NCBI GenBank assembly: GCA_005473895.2
Contig: SRJI02000006.1
Location: forward strand, 1 to 64,000
DNA length: 64,000 bases
Direction of reading: 5' to 3'
DNA from: Carideicomes alvinocaridis
GTDB lineage: Bacteria > Pseudomonadota > Alphaproteobacteria > Rhodobacterales > Rhodobacteraceae
The position numbers and the translations under genes were made by a program. This document shows positions 28,024 to 37,157 of this stretch, piece after piece; the stretch's first letter is position 1, and each line of letters begins with the position of its first letter. The notes under the pieces are model-generated. The model saw only the letters and a program-made list of their open reading frames with translations, was not told the DNA's origin and did not search any database.

Positions 28024-28692
28024 TCAATCGGCGCCGCTGCCCCGCGGGCGGCCCTTGCGGGGCGGCGTCTTCTTCAGCCGGCCGATGCCCTTCTGGATCG
28101 CGCCCTGGCGGCGGTTCTGATAGGCGCGGATCAGCGGGACCGACAGGTAGTAGCAGACGCTCGCCGCCACGATGCCGGGCAGGATGCCCCCGATCATGTA
28201 GGGAAAGAAGACCTGGTCGTAGAAGCCGATCAGCCCGTGCCAATCCGCCGGCTGGCCGGTGAACAGGGCGTAGAAGTTGTTCCACAGGTCGCCCCCGGCC
28301 TCGACGAAGCGGTGGCCCAGCGTCGTCTCCGGCCCCTCCTCGGCCGGGTGGTGGCGGATGCCGAGGATCCATTGCCCGGTCTTCAGCGACACCACCCCGA
28401 TCGGGACGTAGGTCAGCGGGTTGCCGAAGAAGGTGGCCAGCAGCGCGGCGAAGATGTTGCCGCGAAAGATCTTGGCCAGCAGCGCCGCGATGACGAAATG
28501 CAGCCCGTAGAACGGCGTGAAGGTGGTAAAGACCCCGGCCCAGATGCCGCGGCCGATGCGCTCGGGCGACCCGGGCAGCCGGTGAAGCCTGTGCTGGACG
28601 TAGTAGAACGCGCGCTTCCAGCCGCCCTTGGGATAGACGACGTCGACGACGATCCTCCACCAGGGGCGTCTGTCGCGGCGTTTGAAGACCAA
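28024..28692 (-). CDS. DUF2062 membrane protein
   Basis: 222 aa. The DUF2062 core shows [18 protein letters not shown], a hydrophobic segment (IAALLAKIF), then [13 protein letters not shown], and a further hydrophobic region near [11 protein letters not shown]. Two to four membrane segments and highly basic ends place it in the inner membrane. Function unknown; the gene is a common neighbour of rsh and pdxJ in alphaproteobacteria. It starts 24 bases after the rsh stop and is probably co-transcribed. Confidence 0.88.
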   Translation of the reverse strand: MVFKRRDRRPWWRIVVDVVYPKGGWKRAFYYVQHRLHRLPGSPERIGRGIWAGVFTTFTPFYGLHFVIAALLAKIFRGNIFAALLATFFGNPLTYVPIGVVSLKTGQWILGIRHHPAEEGPETTLGHRFVEAGGDLWNNFYALFTGQPADWHGLIGFYDQVFFPYMIGGILPGIVAASVCYYLSVPLIRAYQNRRQGAIQKGIGRLKKTPPRKGRPRGSGAD

Positions 28693-28715
28693 AGGTCCGT
28701 CCTTTCCCCTGCGGG

Positions 28716-30851
28716 TTACCCGGACTCCGCGCTGGTCCGCTGAGGGTCGCGGAACCGGCCGACGGCAGCGACATCGCTCTCCGCCTCGAGTGCGGAGATC
28801 AGCGAGTGCAGCTGTTCCGCGTCACGCAGTTCGGCATGGATGAGCAGGCGGAAGTAGTCCGGCTTGCGATCCATGAATTCGAGATCGGAGATATTGGCCT
28901 TTTGCTCGCCGATCAATGTGCAAATCCGTCCCAGTACCCCGGCGTCGTTGCCGATGGTCAGGTCCAGGGTCACATCATAGACCGGCGGATGCGTTCCGCC
29001 ATGCCAATGCAGGTCGAGCCAGCGCTGCGGCTGGTCCTCGTAATCGGCGAGACAGGGGCAGTCGATGGCATGGACCACCACGCCCTTGCCCCGGAAGGTG
29101 ATGCCGACGATGCGCTCTCCGGGCAGCGGCTCGCAGCAGGGCGCGCGCTCGAAGCTCTGGCCCGGCGACAGACCGATGACCGCGCGGTGGCGGTCGATCT
29201 CGTCGCCATCCTCGCGCTGCGCCAGCTCGGGATAGACCGCCTGCACCACCTCGCGGGTGGTCAGCTCCGCACTGCCCAGCCGGGCCAGGACCTGCGCGCC
29301 CGATTCCAGCCGCAGGGTGCGGGCGGCGGCATCGAGCGCCTTGTCCGTGGCCTTTTTCCCCACATGCTCGAACGCGGACCGCGCCAGTTCGCGCCCCAGC
29401 TTGACGAAGCGCGCGCGGTCGGCCTCGCGCAGGGCGCGGCGGATTGCCGACTTGGCCTTGCCCGTCCGCGCGATGTCGAGCCAGGTGGCCTGCGGCGCCT
29501 GCCCCTCGGCGGTGATGATGTCCACCGACTGGCCGTTCTTGAGCCGGGTCCAGAGCGGCACGCGGATGCCGTCGACCTTGGCCCCCACGCAGGCCGAGCC
29601 GATGCGCGTGTGGATCGCATAGGCGAAATCCAGCGGCGTCGCCCCGCGCGGCAGCTTCACCACGTCGCCCTTGGGCGTGAAGCAGAAGACCTGGTCGGAA
29701 TACATCTCGAGCTTGACCGCCTCGAGGAAATCCTCGTGATCGTCCTCGCCCACGAATTGCTCGGTCAGCTGGGAAATCCAGCGCGCGGGATCCACGGCAA
29801 AGGGGTTCTCCGAGCGCACGCCGTCCCGGTAGGACCAGTGCGCCGCTACCCCGGTCTCGGCCACGTCGTGCATCTGGCGGGTGCGGATCTGCACCTCCAC
29901 CCGCTTGCCGTCGCGCCCCGACACCGTGGTGTGGATCGAGCGGTAACCGTTGGTCTTGGGCTGCGAGATGTAATCCTTGAACCGCCCCGGCACCGCCCGC
30001 CACCGCTGGTGGATGGCGCCGAGCGCGAGGTAGCAGTCCCGCTCCGTCCGGGTGATCACGCGAAAGCCGTAGATGTCGGAAAGGCGGGAGAACCCCATCT
30101 CCTTTTCCTGCATCTTGCGCCAGATCGAATAGGGCTTCTTGGCGCGGCCGAAAACCTCGGCCTCGATCCCCGCCTTGTCGAGCTCCGAGCGCATGTCGCC
30201 GGTGATGCGGTGGATCACGTCCCCGGTCTCGCGCTGGAGCGTGATGAAGCGCCGGATGATGGAGGCGCGGCCCTCGGGGTTGAGGACCTTGAAGGCCAGG
30301 TCCTCCAGCTCCTCGCGCATCCACTGCATGCCCATGCGGCCGGCGAGCGGCGCATAGATGTCCATCGTCTCGCGCGCCTTCTGCACCTGCTTCTCGGGGC
30401 GCATCGACTTGATCGTCCGCATGTTGTGCAGACGGTCGGCCAGCTTGACCAGGATCACGCGAAGATCCTTGGACATGGCCATGAAAAGCTTGCGGAAATT
30501 CTCCGCCTGCTTGGTCTCGGAGCTGGAGAGCTGGAGGTTGGTGAGCTTGGTCACCCCGTCCACCAGCATCGCCACTTCCGAGCCGAAGCGCTGGTCGATC
30601 TCGGTATAGGTGGACTTGGTGTCCTCGATCGTGTCGTGCAGCAGCGAGGTGACGATGGTGGCATCGTCGAGCCGCTGCTCGGTCAGGATCGCCGCCACCG
30701 CGACCGGGTGGCTGAAATAGGGGTCGCCGGAATGCCGGTACTGCCCCTCGTGCATCGCGCGGCCGTAATCATAGGCCGCGCGGATCATCGCCTCGTCGGT
30801 CTTGGGATTGTAGTTGCGGACCAGTGCGATCAGGTCGTCTGCCGCCAACAT
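28716..30851 (-). CDS. rsh: Bifunctional (p)ppGpp synthetase/hydrolase RelA/SpoT
   Basis: 711 aa. Domain order: HD hydrolase (residues about 30-180, metal motif HDTIED at 72-77), synthetase (about 235-345, with GRFKDYI, NGYRSIHTTV and EVQIRTRQMH), TGS (about 385-445, VFCFTPKGDVVKLP), helical region, and C-terminal ACT (about 635-705). Both catalytic halves look intact, as for the single long RSH of alphaproteobacteria. It makes and degrades the stringent-response alarmone, in contact with ribosomes. Lies 31 bases after rpoZ, whose product omega is part of a ppGpp site on RNA polymerase in E. coli. Confidence 0.96.
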   Translation of the reverse strand: MLAADDLIALVRNYNPKTDEAMIRAAYDYGRAMHEGQYRHSGDPYFSHPVAVAAILTEQRLDDATIVTSLLHDTIEDTKSTYTEIDQRFGSEVAMLVDGVTKLTNLQLSSSETKQAENFRKLFMAMSKDLRVILVKLADRLHNMRTIKSMRPEKQVQKARETMDIYAPLAGRMGMQWMREELEDLAFKVLNPEGRASIIRRFITLQRETGDVIHRITGDMRSELDKAGIEAEVFGRAKKPYSIWRKMQEKEMGFSRLSDIYGFRVITRTERDCYLALGAIHQRWRAVPGRFKDYISQPKTNGYRSIHTTVSGRDGKRVEVQIRTRQMHDVAETGVAAHWSYRDGVRSENPFAVDPARWISQLTEQFVGEDDHEDFLEAVKLEMYSDQVFCFTPKGDVVKLPRGATPLDFAYAIHTRIGSACVGAKVDGIRVPLWTRLKNGQSVDIITAEGQAPQATWLDIARTGKAKSAIRRALREADRARFVKLGRELARSAFEHVGKKATDKALDAAARTLRLESGAQVLARLGSAELTTREVVQAVYPELAQREDGDEIDRHRAVIGLSPGQSFERAPCCEPLPGERIVGITFRGKGVVVHAIDCPCLADYEDQPQRWLDLHWHGGTHPPVYDVTLDLTIGNDAGVLGRICTLIGEQKANISDLEFMDRKPDYFRLLIHAELRDAEQLHSLISALEAESDVAAVGRFRDPQRTSAESG

Positions 30852-30882
30852 CCGCTTCCGCCCGTCGTCCTTCGAAGCGGGC

Positions 30883-31236
30883 TCAGCCCTGCCCCTGAGC
30901 TTCCATCAGCTGACGCAGCAGCTTTTCTTCGCTCATGTCGTCCTCGGCCGGCTTGTCGGCCTCGGCGCCCATCAGCAGGGCCATGGCGTCGTCCTCGGGC
31001 TCGTCCACCTCGATCTGGGTCTGGTTCGACTCGATCAGGCGTTCGCGCAGCTCGTCGGCGGATTGCGTTTCCTCGGCGATCTCGCGCAGGGACACGACCG
31101 GGTTCTTGTCGTTGTCGCGATCCACGGTGAGCGGCGCACCGGAGGAGATTTCACGCGCCCGATGGGCGGCGAGCATCACCAGCTCGAAACGGTTCGGAAC
31201 CTTGTCGACGCAATCTTCGACCGTCACACGGGCCAT
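30883..31236 (-). CDS. rpoZ: RNA polymerase omega subunit
   Basis: 117 aa from ATG 31236 ([19 protein letters not shown]), with GGAGA 10 bases before it; the ATG six codons upstream is less likely. Omega assists assembly of the beta' subunit. The core [17 protein letters not shown] is conserved. The C-terminal half is long and acidic ([20 protein letters not shown]) as in other Rhodobacterales. Leads the rpoZ-rsh-DUF2062-pdxJ run. Confidence 0.95.
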   Translation of the reverse strand: MARVTVEDCVDKVPNRFELVMLAAHRAREISSGAPLTVDRDNDKNPVVSLREIAEETQSADELRERLIESNQTQIEVDEPEDDAMALLMGAEADKPAEDDMSEEKLLRQLMEAQGQG

Positions 31237-31329
31237 GCTGATCTCTCCGTTCACAGATCTTCGGAAGTGACTTACCTAATCTCTAACACCGGCCTTTACA
31301 AGTCGCAATTCACGAAGATGCGCCTTGTT

Positions 31330-31893
31330 TCAAAGGGGCCGCGCGGCCTTTCGCTGGTCCGGGTCCACGTGCTCCAGCATCTCCGCCACGCTGCGCCCCA
31401 GGAGCGGGTGACGCCACTCCGCCGCGATCTCGGCCAGCGGCACCAGCACGAAGGCCCGGTCCTGCATCCGCGGATGCGGCAGGATCAGCCGCTCCGGCGC
31501 TTCCCGGGCCTGGCGCTCCGGGGACAGATCGATCCAGCGACGCAACTCCCGCGCGTCCGGCAAAACCATGTCGTCGCAGGCCAGCAGATCGAGGTCGAGC
31601 GTCCGCTCCCCCCACCGCCGCGTCCGGGTGCGGCCGAACGTCGCCTCCACCCCGTGCAACGCCGCCAGGAGCGCGTCTGGCGTTCCCTCCCAGCCCCCCG
31701 AAACACAGGCATTCACGAAGTCCGGACCCGCCCCCGGCGGATGGGCCGGGGTGCGAAAAAACCTGCTGCTCCGGAGATTTGTCACACCGGCGTCGCGAAT
31801 CGCTTCGACAGCCTTCTGGAGCGTTTCCGCCGGCCTGTCCGCCCCGGCGGCCAGATTGGAGCCCAAGGCGATGAGAACATTGTGAACCGTCAC
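31330..31893 (-). CDS. folK: HPPK (6-hydroxymethyl-dihydropterin pyrophosphokinase)
   Basis: 187 aa from a GTG at 31893 (VTVHNVLIALGSNL). The longer frame begins with TTG and adds a non-family leader, so GTG with GGGAG upstream is preferred. It transfers pyrophosphate from ATP to hydroxymethyl-dihydropterin in folate synthesis. Motifs: ALGSNL, DFVNACV, the catalytic RWGERTLDLDLL and LPHPRMQDRAFVLVPL. Divergent from the NYN gene across an A/T-rich gap; a TTGACA at about 31924-31929 on the minus strand may be a -35 element. Confidence 0.93.
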   Translation of the reverse strand: MTVHNVLIALGSNLAAGADRPAETLQKAVEAIRDAGVTNLRSSRFFRTPAHPPGAGPDFVNACVSGGWEGTPDALLAALHGVEATFGRTRTRRWGERTLDLDLLACDDMVLPDARELRRWIDLSPERQAREAPERLILPHPRMQDRAFVLVPLAEIAAEWRHPLLGRSVAEMLEHVDPDQRKAARPL

Positions 31894-32031
31894 GTTTATT
31901 TCCGTCTCCCGATAGGTTAGTCTGTCAACTTGTATGACCGGCAAAATCGATTAATTTAACCGACACGTTTTGCTCCACCATTACACTCACTCACGGACGC
32001 CGGGCAGAACGGATATTCGGAAGGACATTTG

Positions 32032-32607
32032 ATGTTTTACAAGGACGAACGGCTGGCGCTGTTCATCGATGGCTCGAACCTGTACGCCGCGGCCAAGGCG
32101 CTCGGGTTCGACATCGACTACAAGCTCCTGCGACAGGAATTCATGCGGCGCGGCAAGCTGCTGCGGGCTTTCTACTACACGGCCCTGCTGGACAACGAGG
32201 AATATTCCCCGATCCGGCCGCTGGTCGACTGGCTCAACTACAACGGCTTTTCCATGGTCACCAAGCCGGCCAAGGAATACACCGACAGCCAGGGCCGGCG
32301 GAAGGTCAAGGGCAACATGGATATCGAATTGACCGTCGATGCCATGGAGCTCGCCCCGCGGGTCGATCACATCGTGCTGTTTTCCGGCGACGGCGATTTC
32401 CGTCCGCTGGTCGAGAGCCTGCAACGCCAGGGGGTAAGGGTTTCGGTGGTTTCCACGATCCGCAGCCAGCCGCCCATGATCGCCGACGAACTGCGCCGCC
32501 AGGCCGACAATTTCATCGAACTGGACGAGCTGAAGGAAGTGATCGGGCGCCCGCCGCGCGACCGCGACCAGTCGGTGGAACGCGAAAGCACCTACGCGGG
32601 GGGCTGA
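32032..32607 (+). CDS. NYN-domain (LabA/DUF88-type) protein
   Basis: 191 aa from ATG 32032, 6 bases after AAGGA; the TTG just before it is less likely. PIN-like NYN fold with acidic residues in LALFIDGSNLY (Asp13), KGNMDIELTVDAM and LFSGDGDFRPLV, a set expected to hold Mg for RNA cleavage. LabA-type proteins are putative ribonucleases with varied roles; the substrate here is unknown. Charged C-terminal tail (RPPRDRDQ). Divergent from folK; 159 bases before ispH. Confidence 0.9.
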   Translation: MFYKDERLALFIDGSNLYAAAKALGFDIDYKLLRQEFMRRGKLLRAFYYTALLDNEEYSPIRPLVDWLNYNGFSMVTKPAKEYTDSQGRRKVKGNMDIELTVDAMELAPRVDHIVLFSGDGDFRPLVESLQRQGVRVSVVSTIRSQPPMIADELRRQADNFIELDELKEVIGRPPRDRDQSVERESTYAGG

Positions 32608-32766
32608 CCCCCTCCCGGCCGGGCGGCGTGCGTTGGGGAATTTGCGCCGCCCTGCCCCCCGGACCCGGCGGAGGCCCGCGTGGCCGCGCGCCCTCCTCCG
32701 GTCCCGGGAATGACCACTGGATCCACGGCCCGACGTCTCCTAGGTCTGGGGTGGAAAGGATATTGC

Positions 32767-33753
32767 ATGACCGAACAGACCGCGACCGACCCGGCCGGCC
32801 CGCGCCGGGGCCCGCCGCTCACCGTGCTGCTGGCCGCGCCGCGCGGCTTCTGCGCCGGGGTGGACCGGGCGATCAAGATCGTCGAGATGGCCCTGCGCAA
32901 ATGGGGCGCCCCGGTCTATGTGCGCCACGAGATCGTCCATAACCGCTACGTGGTGGACGACCTGCGCGCCAAGGGCGCCGTCTTCGTGGAAGAGCTGGAA
33001 GAGGCGCCCGACGACCGCCCGGTGATCTTCTCCGCCCACGGCGTGCCGAAATCCGTGCCCGAAAGCGCCCGCGCGCGCGAGATGGTCTATGTGGACGCCA
33101 CCTGCCCGCTGGTCTCCAAGGTCCACGTCGAGGCGGAGCGTCACCACGCGAAGGGCCTGCAGATGATCATGATCGGCCATGCCGGCCACCCGGAGACCGA
33201 GGGCACGATGGGCCAGCTGCCCCCGGGCGAGGTCCTGCTGGTCGAGACGGAGGCCGACGTCGCCACGGTCGAGGTGCGCGACCCCGAGCGGCTGGCCTAT
33301 GTCACCCAGACCACCCTCTCGGTCGACGACACCTCGGGCATCGTGGCGGCGCTCCGGGCGCGGTTCCCCGCCATCGTGGGCCCCCACAAGGAAGACATCT
33401 GCTACGCCACCACCAACCGGCAGGCCGCGGTCAAGGCGATCGCGCCCCGCGCCGATGCGCTGCTGGTGGTGGGCGCGCCCAACTCGTCGAATTCCCGCCG
33501 TCTGGTCGAGGTCGCCTCGCGCAATGGCTGCGCCTATGCCCAGCTGGTGCAGCGCGCCGCCGACATCGACTGGCGCGCGCTGGAGGGCGTGCGCAGCGTC
33601 GGCATCACCGCAGGGGCCTCGGCGCCCGAGATCCTCGTCGACGAGGTGATCGCCGCCTTCCGCGACCGCTACGACGTCACCATCGAGGAGGTGGAGACGG
33701 CGACCGAGGACGTGGAGTTCAAGGTGCCGCGGGTCCTGCGCGAACCGGCCTGA
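32767..33753 (+). CDS. ispH: 4-Hydroxy-3-methylbut-2-enyl diphosphate reductase
   Basis: 328 aa from ATG 32767 with GGAAAGGA 6 bases upstream; an upstream frame is non-family. Last step of the MEP isoprenoid pathway, reducing HMBPP to IPP and DMAPP using a [4Fe-4S] cluster. Three cluster cysteines are Cys29 (RGFCAGV), Cys113 (DATCPLV) and Cys212 (EDICYATTN). The proton-relay motif TTN and the substrate-binding GAPNSSNS are intact. Cytoplasmic. Followed 55 bases later by rnhA on the same strand. Confidence 0.96.
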   Translation: MTEQTATDPAGPRRGPPLTVLLAAPRGFCAGVDRAIKIVEMALRKWGAPVYVRHEIVHNRYVVDDLRAKGAVFVEELEEAPDDRPVIFSAHGVPKSVPESARAREMVYVDATCPLVSKVHVEAERHHAKGLQMIMIGHAGHPETEGTMGQLPPGEVLLVETEADVATVEVRDPERLAYVTQTTLSVDDTSGIVAALRARFPAIVGPHKEDICYATTNRQAAVKAIAPRADALLVVGAPNSSNSRRLVEVASRNGCAYAQLVQRAADIDWRALEGVRSVGITAGASAPEILVDEVIAAFRDRYDVTIEEVETATEDVEFKVPRVLREPA

Positions 33754-33808
33754 CCCTCTCCCGACGCTTTCCCTTGCGCCGCCTCCCCCGCCTGAGTAAG
33801 CCGCCGCC

Positions 33809-34273
33809 ATGACCCGTTTCTACGCATTCACCGACGGCGCCTGTTCCGGCAATCCCGGCCCCGGCGGCTGGGGCGCGCTGCTGCAGGCGCGCGAGGGCGA
33901 CAAGGTCGTGAAAGAGCGCGAGCTCTCCGGCGGCGAGCCCGGGACTACCAACAACCGGATGGAGCTGATGGCCGCGATCTCGGCGCTGGAAACGCTGGGC
34001 CGCGCCACCGAGATCACCATCGTCACCGACAGCCAATACGTGAAGAACGGCGTCACCGGCTGGATCCACGGCTGGAAACGCAACGGCTGGAAGACGGCGG
34101 CGAAGAAACCGGTGAAGAACGCCGAGCTCTGGCAGCGCCTCGACGCCGCCGCCCAGCGCCACCAGGTTACCTGGGAATGGGTCAAGGGCCATGCCGGCCA
34201 CCCCGAGAACGAGCGCGCGGACGAACTGGCCCGCGCCGGGATGGCCCCGTTCAAGAAAGGCGCCTCCGCCTGA
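33809..34273 (+). CDS. rnhA: Ribonuclease HI
   Basis: 154 aa. It degrades the RNA of RNA-DNA hybrids. The catalytic acidic set is complete: Asp9 (FTDGAC), Glu52 (NNRMELMA), Asp74 (VTDSQYV) and Asp138 (ERADELA), with His128 in VKGHAGH. A basic handle ([17 protein letters not shown]) is present as in E. coli RNase HI. Convergent with fmt; structured repeat copy B occupies the gap and begins about 8 bases after this stop. Confidence 0.96.
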   Translation: MTRFYAFTDGACSGNPGPGGWGALLQAREGDKVVKERELSGGEPGTTNNRMELMAAISALETLGRATEITIVTDSQYVKNGVTGWIHGWKRNGWKTAAKKPVKNAELWQRLDAAAQRHQVTWEWVKGHAGHPENERADELARAGMAPFKKGASA

Positions 34274-34280
34274 TCCCGCG

Positions 34281-34522
34281 CCCGCGAGTCGGGACCGGGT
34301 CAAGGAGGGCCGAAGGCCACCGCCGCAGGCGGCGCGGAACGCGTCCTTGAGGCGGGGGCGACTCGCATGACCATCGAGATGGCCTGCTGAGGGCAGACCT
34401 GCCCCTCAGCGGCCTCCCCGGCAAAGATCCCGCCCCTCGCAGCCGCCGCCCGGCCCGGGACAGCGCGTCGCCTCGCCGATATGGACAATGAGAGCGCGCG
34501 GAAGCGCCCCTTTGGATCACGC
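34281..34522. repeat. Structured intergenic repeat, copy B
   Basis: Homologous to 7902-8142. Dyad GCGAGTCG (34284-34291) with CGACTCGC (34359-34366), inner TCAAGGA (34300-34306) with TCCTTGA (34344-34350). Second hairpin GCTGAGGG (34386-34393) with CCCTCAGC (34403-34410) around CAGACCTG. Conserved 58-base block 34465-34522 with GCGC-GGAA-GCGC. Compared with copy A, stem two has two compensatory pair changes and the GGAA hairpin one. It fills the rnhA-fmt gap, and its conserved end GCGTGATC contains the fmt stop codon. Confidence 0.8.
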
Positions 34523-35428
34523 CCCCAGGACGTCGCCCCGCGCCACGGGAAAGCCGCGCAGGAACTCCTCCGCCGCCTGCTGCCCCTTGCCGGCCCGCTG
34601 CGCCCGGGTGATGCGGAGGGCGCCTGTCCCGCAGGCCACCAACAGCGCCTCGTCCAGCACCGCGCCCGGTCGGCCCTCGCCTTCCTCGACCCGCGCGCCC
34701 AGCAGCTTCACCCGCTGGCCCGCCACCTCCGTCCAGGCGCCCGGGAAGGGCGACAGCGCGCGGATCTGGCGGCTCACCGCCTCCGCGGGCTGCGACCAGT
34801 CCAGGGCCGCCTCGGCCTTGTCGATCTTGGCGGCATAGGTCACGCCATCCTCGGGCTGCGGCTCGGGCGTCAGCTCGTCCAGCCGTGCAAGCGCCTCGAC
34901 GATGCTCTCGGCCCCGAGCATGGAGAGCCGGTCGTGCAATTCGCCCGCCGTCTCCTCCGAGCCGATGGGGATCTCGCGGCGCAGCAGCACCGGCCCGGTA
35001 TCGAGCCCCGCTTCCATCTGCATGATGCAAACCCCGGTGCGGTCATCGCCCGCCATGATCGCCCGCTGGATCGGCGCCGCCCCCCGCCAGCGCGGCAGGA
35101 GCGAGGCGTGGATGTTGAGACAGCCGCGCGCCGGCGCGTCCAGCACCGCCTGCGGCAGGATCAGCCCGTAGGCCACCACCACGGCGACATCCGCGTCCAG
35201 CGCCGCGAACTCGGCCTGCGCCTCCGCCCCTTTCAGCGACAGCGGGTGGCGCACCTCCAGCCCCAGCGCCTCGGCCCGGGCCTGGACCGGCGAGGGGCGG
35301 TCGCGCTTGCCCCGGCCGGCGGGACGCGGGGGCTGGGAATAGACGCAGGCCAGCTCGTGCCCGGCCTCGACCAGCGCGTCGAGCACCGGGACCGAGAAAT
35401 CCGGCGTTCCCATGAAGATGATGCGCAT
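34517..35428 (-). CDS. fmt: Methionyl-tRNA formyltransferase
   Basis: 303 aa. It formylates initiator Met-tRNA using 10-formyl-THF. The N-terminus [13 protein letters not shown] and the signature [17 protein letters not shown] with the catalytic Asn-His pair are clear; LDTGPVLLR follows. The C-terminal domain is present in full. Last of a minus-strand cluster after three deformylase-family genes, joining addition and removal of the formyl group. Its final Ala codon and stop (GCG TGA) coincide with the end of repeat copy B. Confidence 0.96.
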   Translation of the reverse strand: MRIIFMGTPDFSVPVLDALVEAGHELACVYSQPPRPAGRGKRDRPSPVQARAEALGLEVRHPLSLKGAEAQAEFAALDADVAVVVAYGLILPQAVLDAPARGCLNIHASLLPRWRGAAPIQRAIMAGDDRTGVCIMQMEAGLDTGPVLLRREIPIGSEETAGELHDRLSMLGAESIVEALARLDELTPEPQPEDGVTYAAKIDKAEAALDWSQPAEAVSRQIRALSPFPGAWTEVAGQRVKLLGARVEEGEGRPGAVLDEALLVACGTGALRITRAQRAGKGQQAAEEFLRGFPVARGDVLGA

Positions 35429-35446
35429 CAGCCCCTCCTCGCCGCC

Positions 35447-35944
35447 CTACAGGGCCAGCTTGCGGGCCTTGCGGATCAGCATGTCGCGTTTCGTCTTGCT
35501 CAGGCGGTCGAAATACATCCGCCCGGCCAGATGGTCCACCTGGTGCTGCACGCTGGTGGCCCAGAGCCCGACCAGGTCGCGTTCCTCCACCTCGCCGGCC
35601 TCGTTGAGAAACCGCACCGTGACCGCCCGCGGCCGCCGGATTTTCGCGGAAACGCCAGGCAGGTTCGGGCTCGCCTCCTCGTGCTCGCGCAGCTCGACCG
35701 AGGCGTGAAGGATCTCCGGGTTCGCCATGCGGATCGCCTGCCCCCGCTCGGAGGAGGCATCGACCACGGCCAGCCGCAGCCCGACGCCGATCTGCGGCGC
35801 GGCGAGGCCCACGCCCGGCATCGCCTCCATCGTGTCGATCATGTCGGCCCAGGTCGCGCGGATCTCGTCGGTCACCGCCTCCACGTCCGCCGCCGGCATC
35901 CGCAGCCGCCGGTCGGGCCAGGGGAGGCAGCTCCGGACGCTCAT
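35447..35944 (-). CDS. Peptide deformylase-like protein, probably inactive
   Basis: 165 aa from ATG 35944, which overlaps the stop of the preceding deformylase gene (ATGA). Motif 1 GVGLAAPQIG is intact. In motif 2, where active enzymes have EGCLS, this protein has EASPN (residues 90-94), so the metal ligand Cys is Ser92. In motif 3 HEXDH is HQVDH (134-138), so the catalytic Glu is Gln135. Loss of both argues against deformylase activity. Yet the frame is open and typical in codon use, so the protein is probably kept for another role, such as binding nascent chains or its paralogues. 19 bases before fmt. Confidence 0.85.
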   Translation of the reverse strand: MSVRSCLPWPDRRLRMPAADVEAVTDEIRATWADMIDTMEAMPGVGLAAPQIGVGLRLAVVDASSERGQAIRMANPEILHASVELREHEEASPNLPGVSAKIRRPRAVTVRFLNEAGEVEERDLVGLWATSVQHQVDHLAGRMYFDRLSKTKRDMLIRKARKLAL

Positions 35945-36432
35945 GCGCGTGCGTATTCCGCCAGCAGCTCGGCCCGCATCTCCGCGTCCACCCGGTCCAG
36001 CGTCACGATCCCGTCGAGGTGGTCGATCTCGTGCTGGATGCAACGCGCCTCGAACCCGTCGAAGTCGCGCATGTGCATGTCGCCCATCTCGTCGCGCCAG
36101 GCGAGCGTCACCGCCACCGGGCGCTCCACCGGGACCGACAGGCCGGGGATCGAGAGGCAGCCCTCGTCCATCACCGAAAGCTTTTTCTCGCGCACGGTGA
36201 TCACCGGGTCGGCGAAGACTTCGGGCGTGGCCTCCCCGTCCTTCCAGCCGCAATCCATCACGAAAAGCCTGCGCATCACGCCCACCTGCGGCGCGGCCAG
36301 ACCCCGGCCATTCGCGGCATAGAGCGTGTCGAACATGTCGCGGACAAGGCCCCGCAGGTCGTCCTCTCCCACCGGGTCGCAGGAGGTGGCGAGCCGCTCG
36401 TCGGGCCAGCGCAGGATGGGCAGGACGCTCAT
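35941..36432 (-). CDS. def: Peptide deformylase (second copy)
   Basis: 163 aa. Removes the N-formyl group from nascent proteins. All three motifs are intact: GRGLAAPQVG, EGCLS with metal ligand Cys92, and HEIDH (134-138). It differs from the first copy by a shorter middle loop and a different C-terminal helix, so it is an old paralogue rather than a fresh duplication. It starts 10 bases after the first def stop and overlaps the inactive-looking third copy by four bases. Confidence 0.93.
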   Translation of the reverse strand: MSVLPILRWPDERLATSCDPVGEDDLRGLVRDMFDTLYAANGRGLAAPQVGVMRRLFVMDCGWKDGEATPEVFADPVITVREKKLSVMDEGCLSIPGLSVPVERPVAVTLAWRDEMGDMHMRDFDGFEARCIQHEIDHLDGIVTLDRVDAEMRAELLAEYARA

Positions 36433-36442
36433 GCGTTCGGCC

Positions 36443-36970
36443 TCATGCCCGGGCCCGCTCGCGCTTGAGCTTCTGCATCCGGCGGGTGATCATCTGGCGC
36501 TTCATGGGCTTCAGGTAATCGAGGAACAGCTTGCCGTTCAGGTGGTCGATCTCGTGCTGCACGCAGGTCGCCCAGAGCCCGTCGAAGTCGCGTTCCTGCG
36601 GGTTGCCGTCCCGGTCGAGCCAGCCCACGCGCACCGCGGCCGGGCGGGTGACCTCGGCATATTGCTCGGGGATCGACAGGCAGCCTTCCTCGTAGGTGTT
36701 CAGATCCTCCGACGAGGACAGGACCTCGGGGTTGAACATCACCATGGGCTGGGGCGGCTTCGTCTCGTCCTTCTCGCAATCCAGCACGATCAGCCGGTCG
36801 AGCACGCCGACCTGGGGCGCGGCCAGGCCGATGCCCGGCGCGTCGTACATGGTCTCCAACATGTCGTCGGCCAGCCGGCGCAAATCGTCCGACAGGTCGG
36901 AGACCGGCGCGCAGACCTTCTTGAGGCGCGGATCGGGGTGGATGAGAATGGGCCGTTTCATGCCCTTCAT
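36443..36970 (-). CDS. def: Peptide deformylase (first copy)
   Basis: 175 aa from ATG 36970. A second ATG at 36961 would give the common N-terminus MKRPILIHPDPRL, but AAGGG is then only one base away; the upstream ATG has a G-rich leader at a normal distance. Motifs are complete: GIGLAAPQVG, EGCLS with Cys97, and HEIDH (139-143). The basic C-terminal helix (KRQMITRRMQKLKRERARA) may contact the ribosome exit, as shown for E. coli PDF. First gene of the def-def-def-like-fmt cluster. Confidence 0.95.
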   Translation of the reverse strand: MKGMKRPILIHPDPRLKKVCAPVSDLSDDLRRLADDMLETMYDAPGIGLAAPQVGVLDRLIVLDCEKDETKPPQPMVMFNPEVLSSSEDLNTYEEGCLSIPEQYAEVTRPAAVRVGWLDRDGNPQERDFDGLWATCVQHEIDHLNGKLFLDYLKPMKRQMITRRMQKLKRERARA

Positions 36971-37157
36971 CTAGGGCAAGCCCCCGGCGCGCGCAACGCC
37001 CCCGGCACCGCTTTGACGCGGCTTTCCCCCGGCTTTCGACCGGCTGTGCCGGCACCGCGCCCCCTGCCCTTGCGCTCGGCGCCTGATCCGGTAGCGTCCG
37101 GGCAATTCCGGGGCCGCCTCCGCGCGCCGCCCCTTCCCGGACCAAGGACGGCACTAC

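Noticed and set aside
31894-31944. TTG start adding 17 residues to folK
   Set aside because: The extension is not family-like and TTG is weak; the GTG at 31893 gives the normal HPPK N-terminus.
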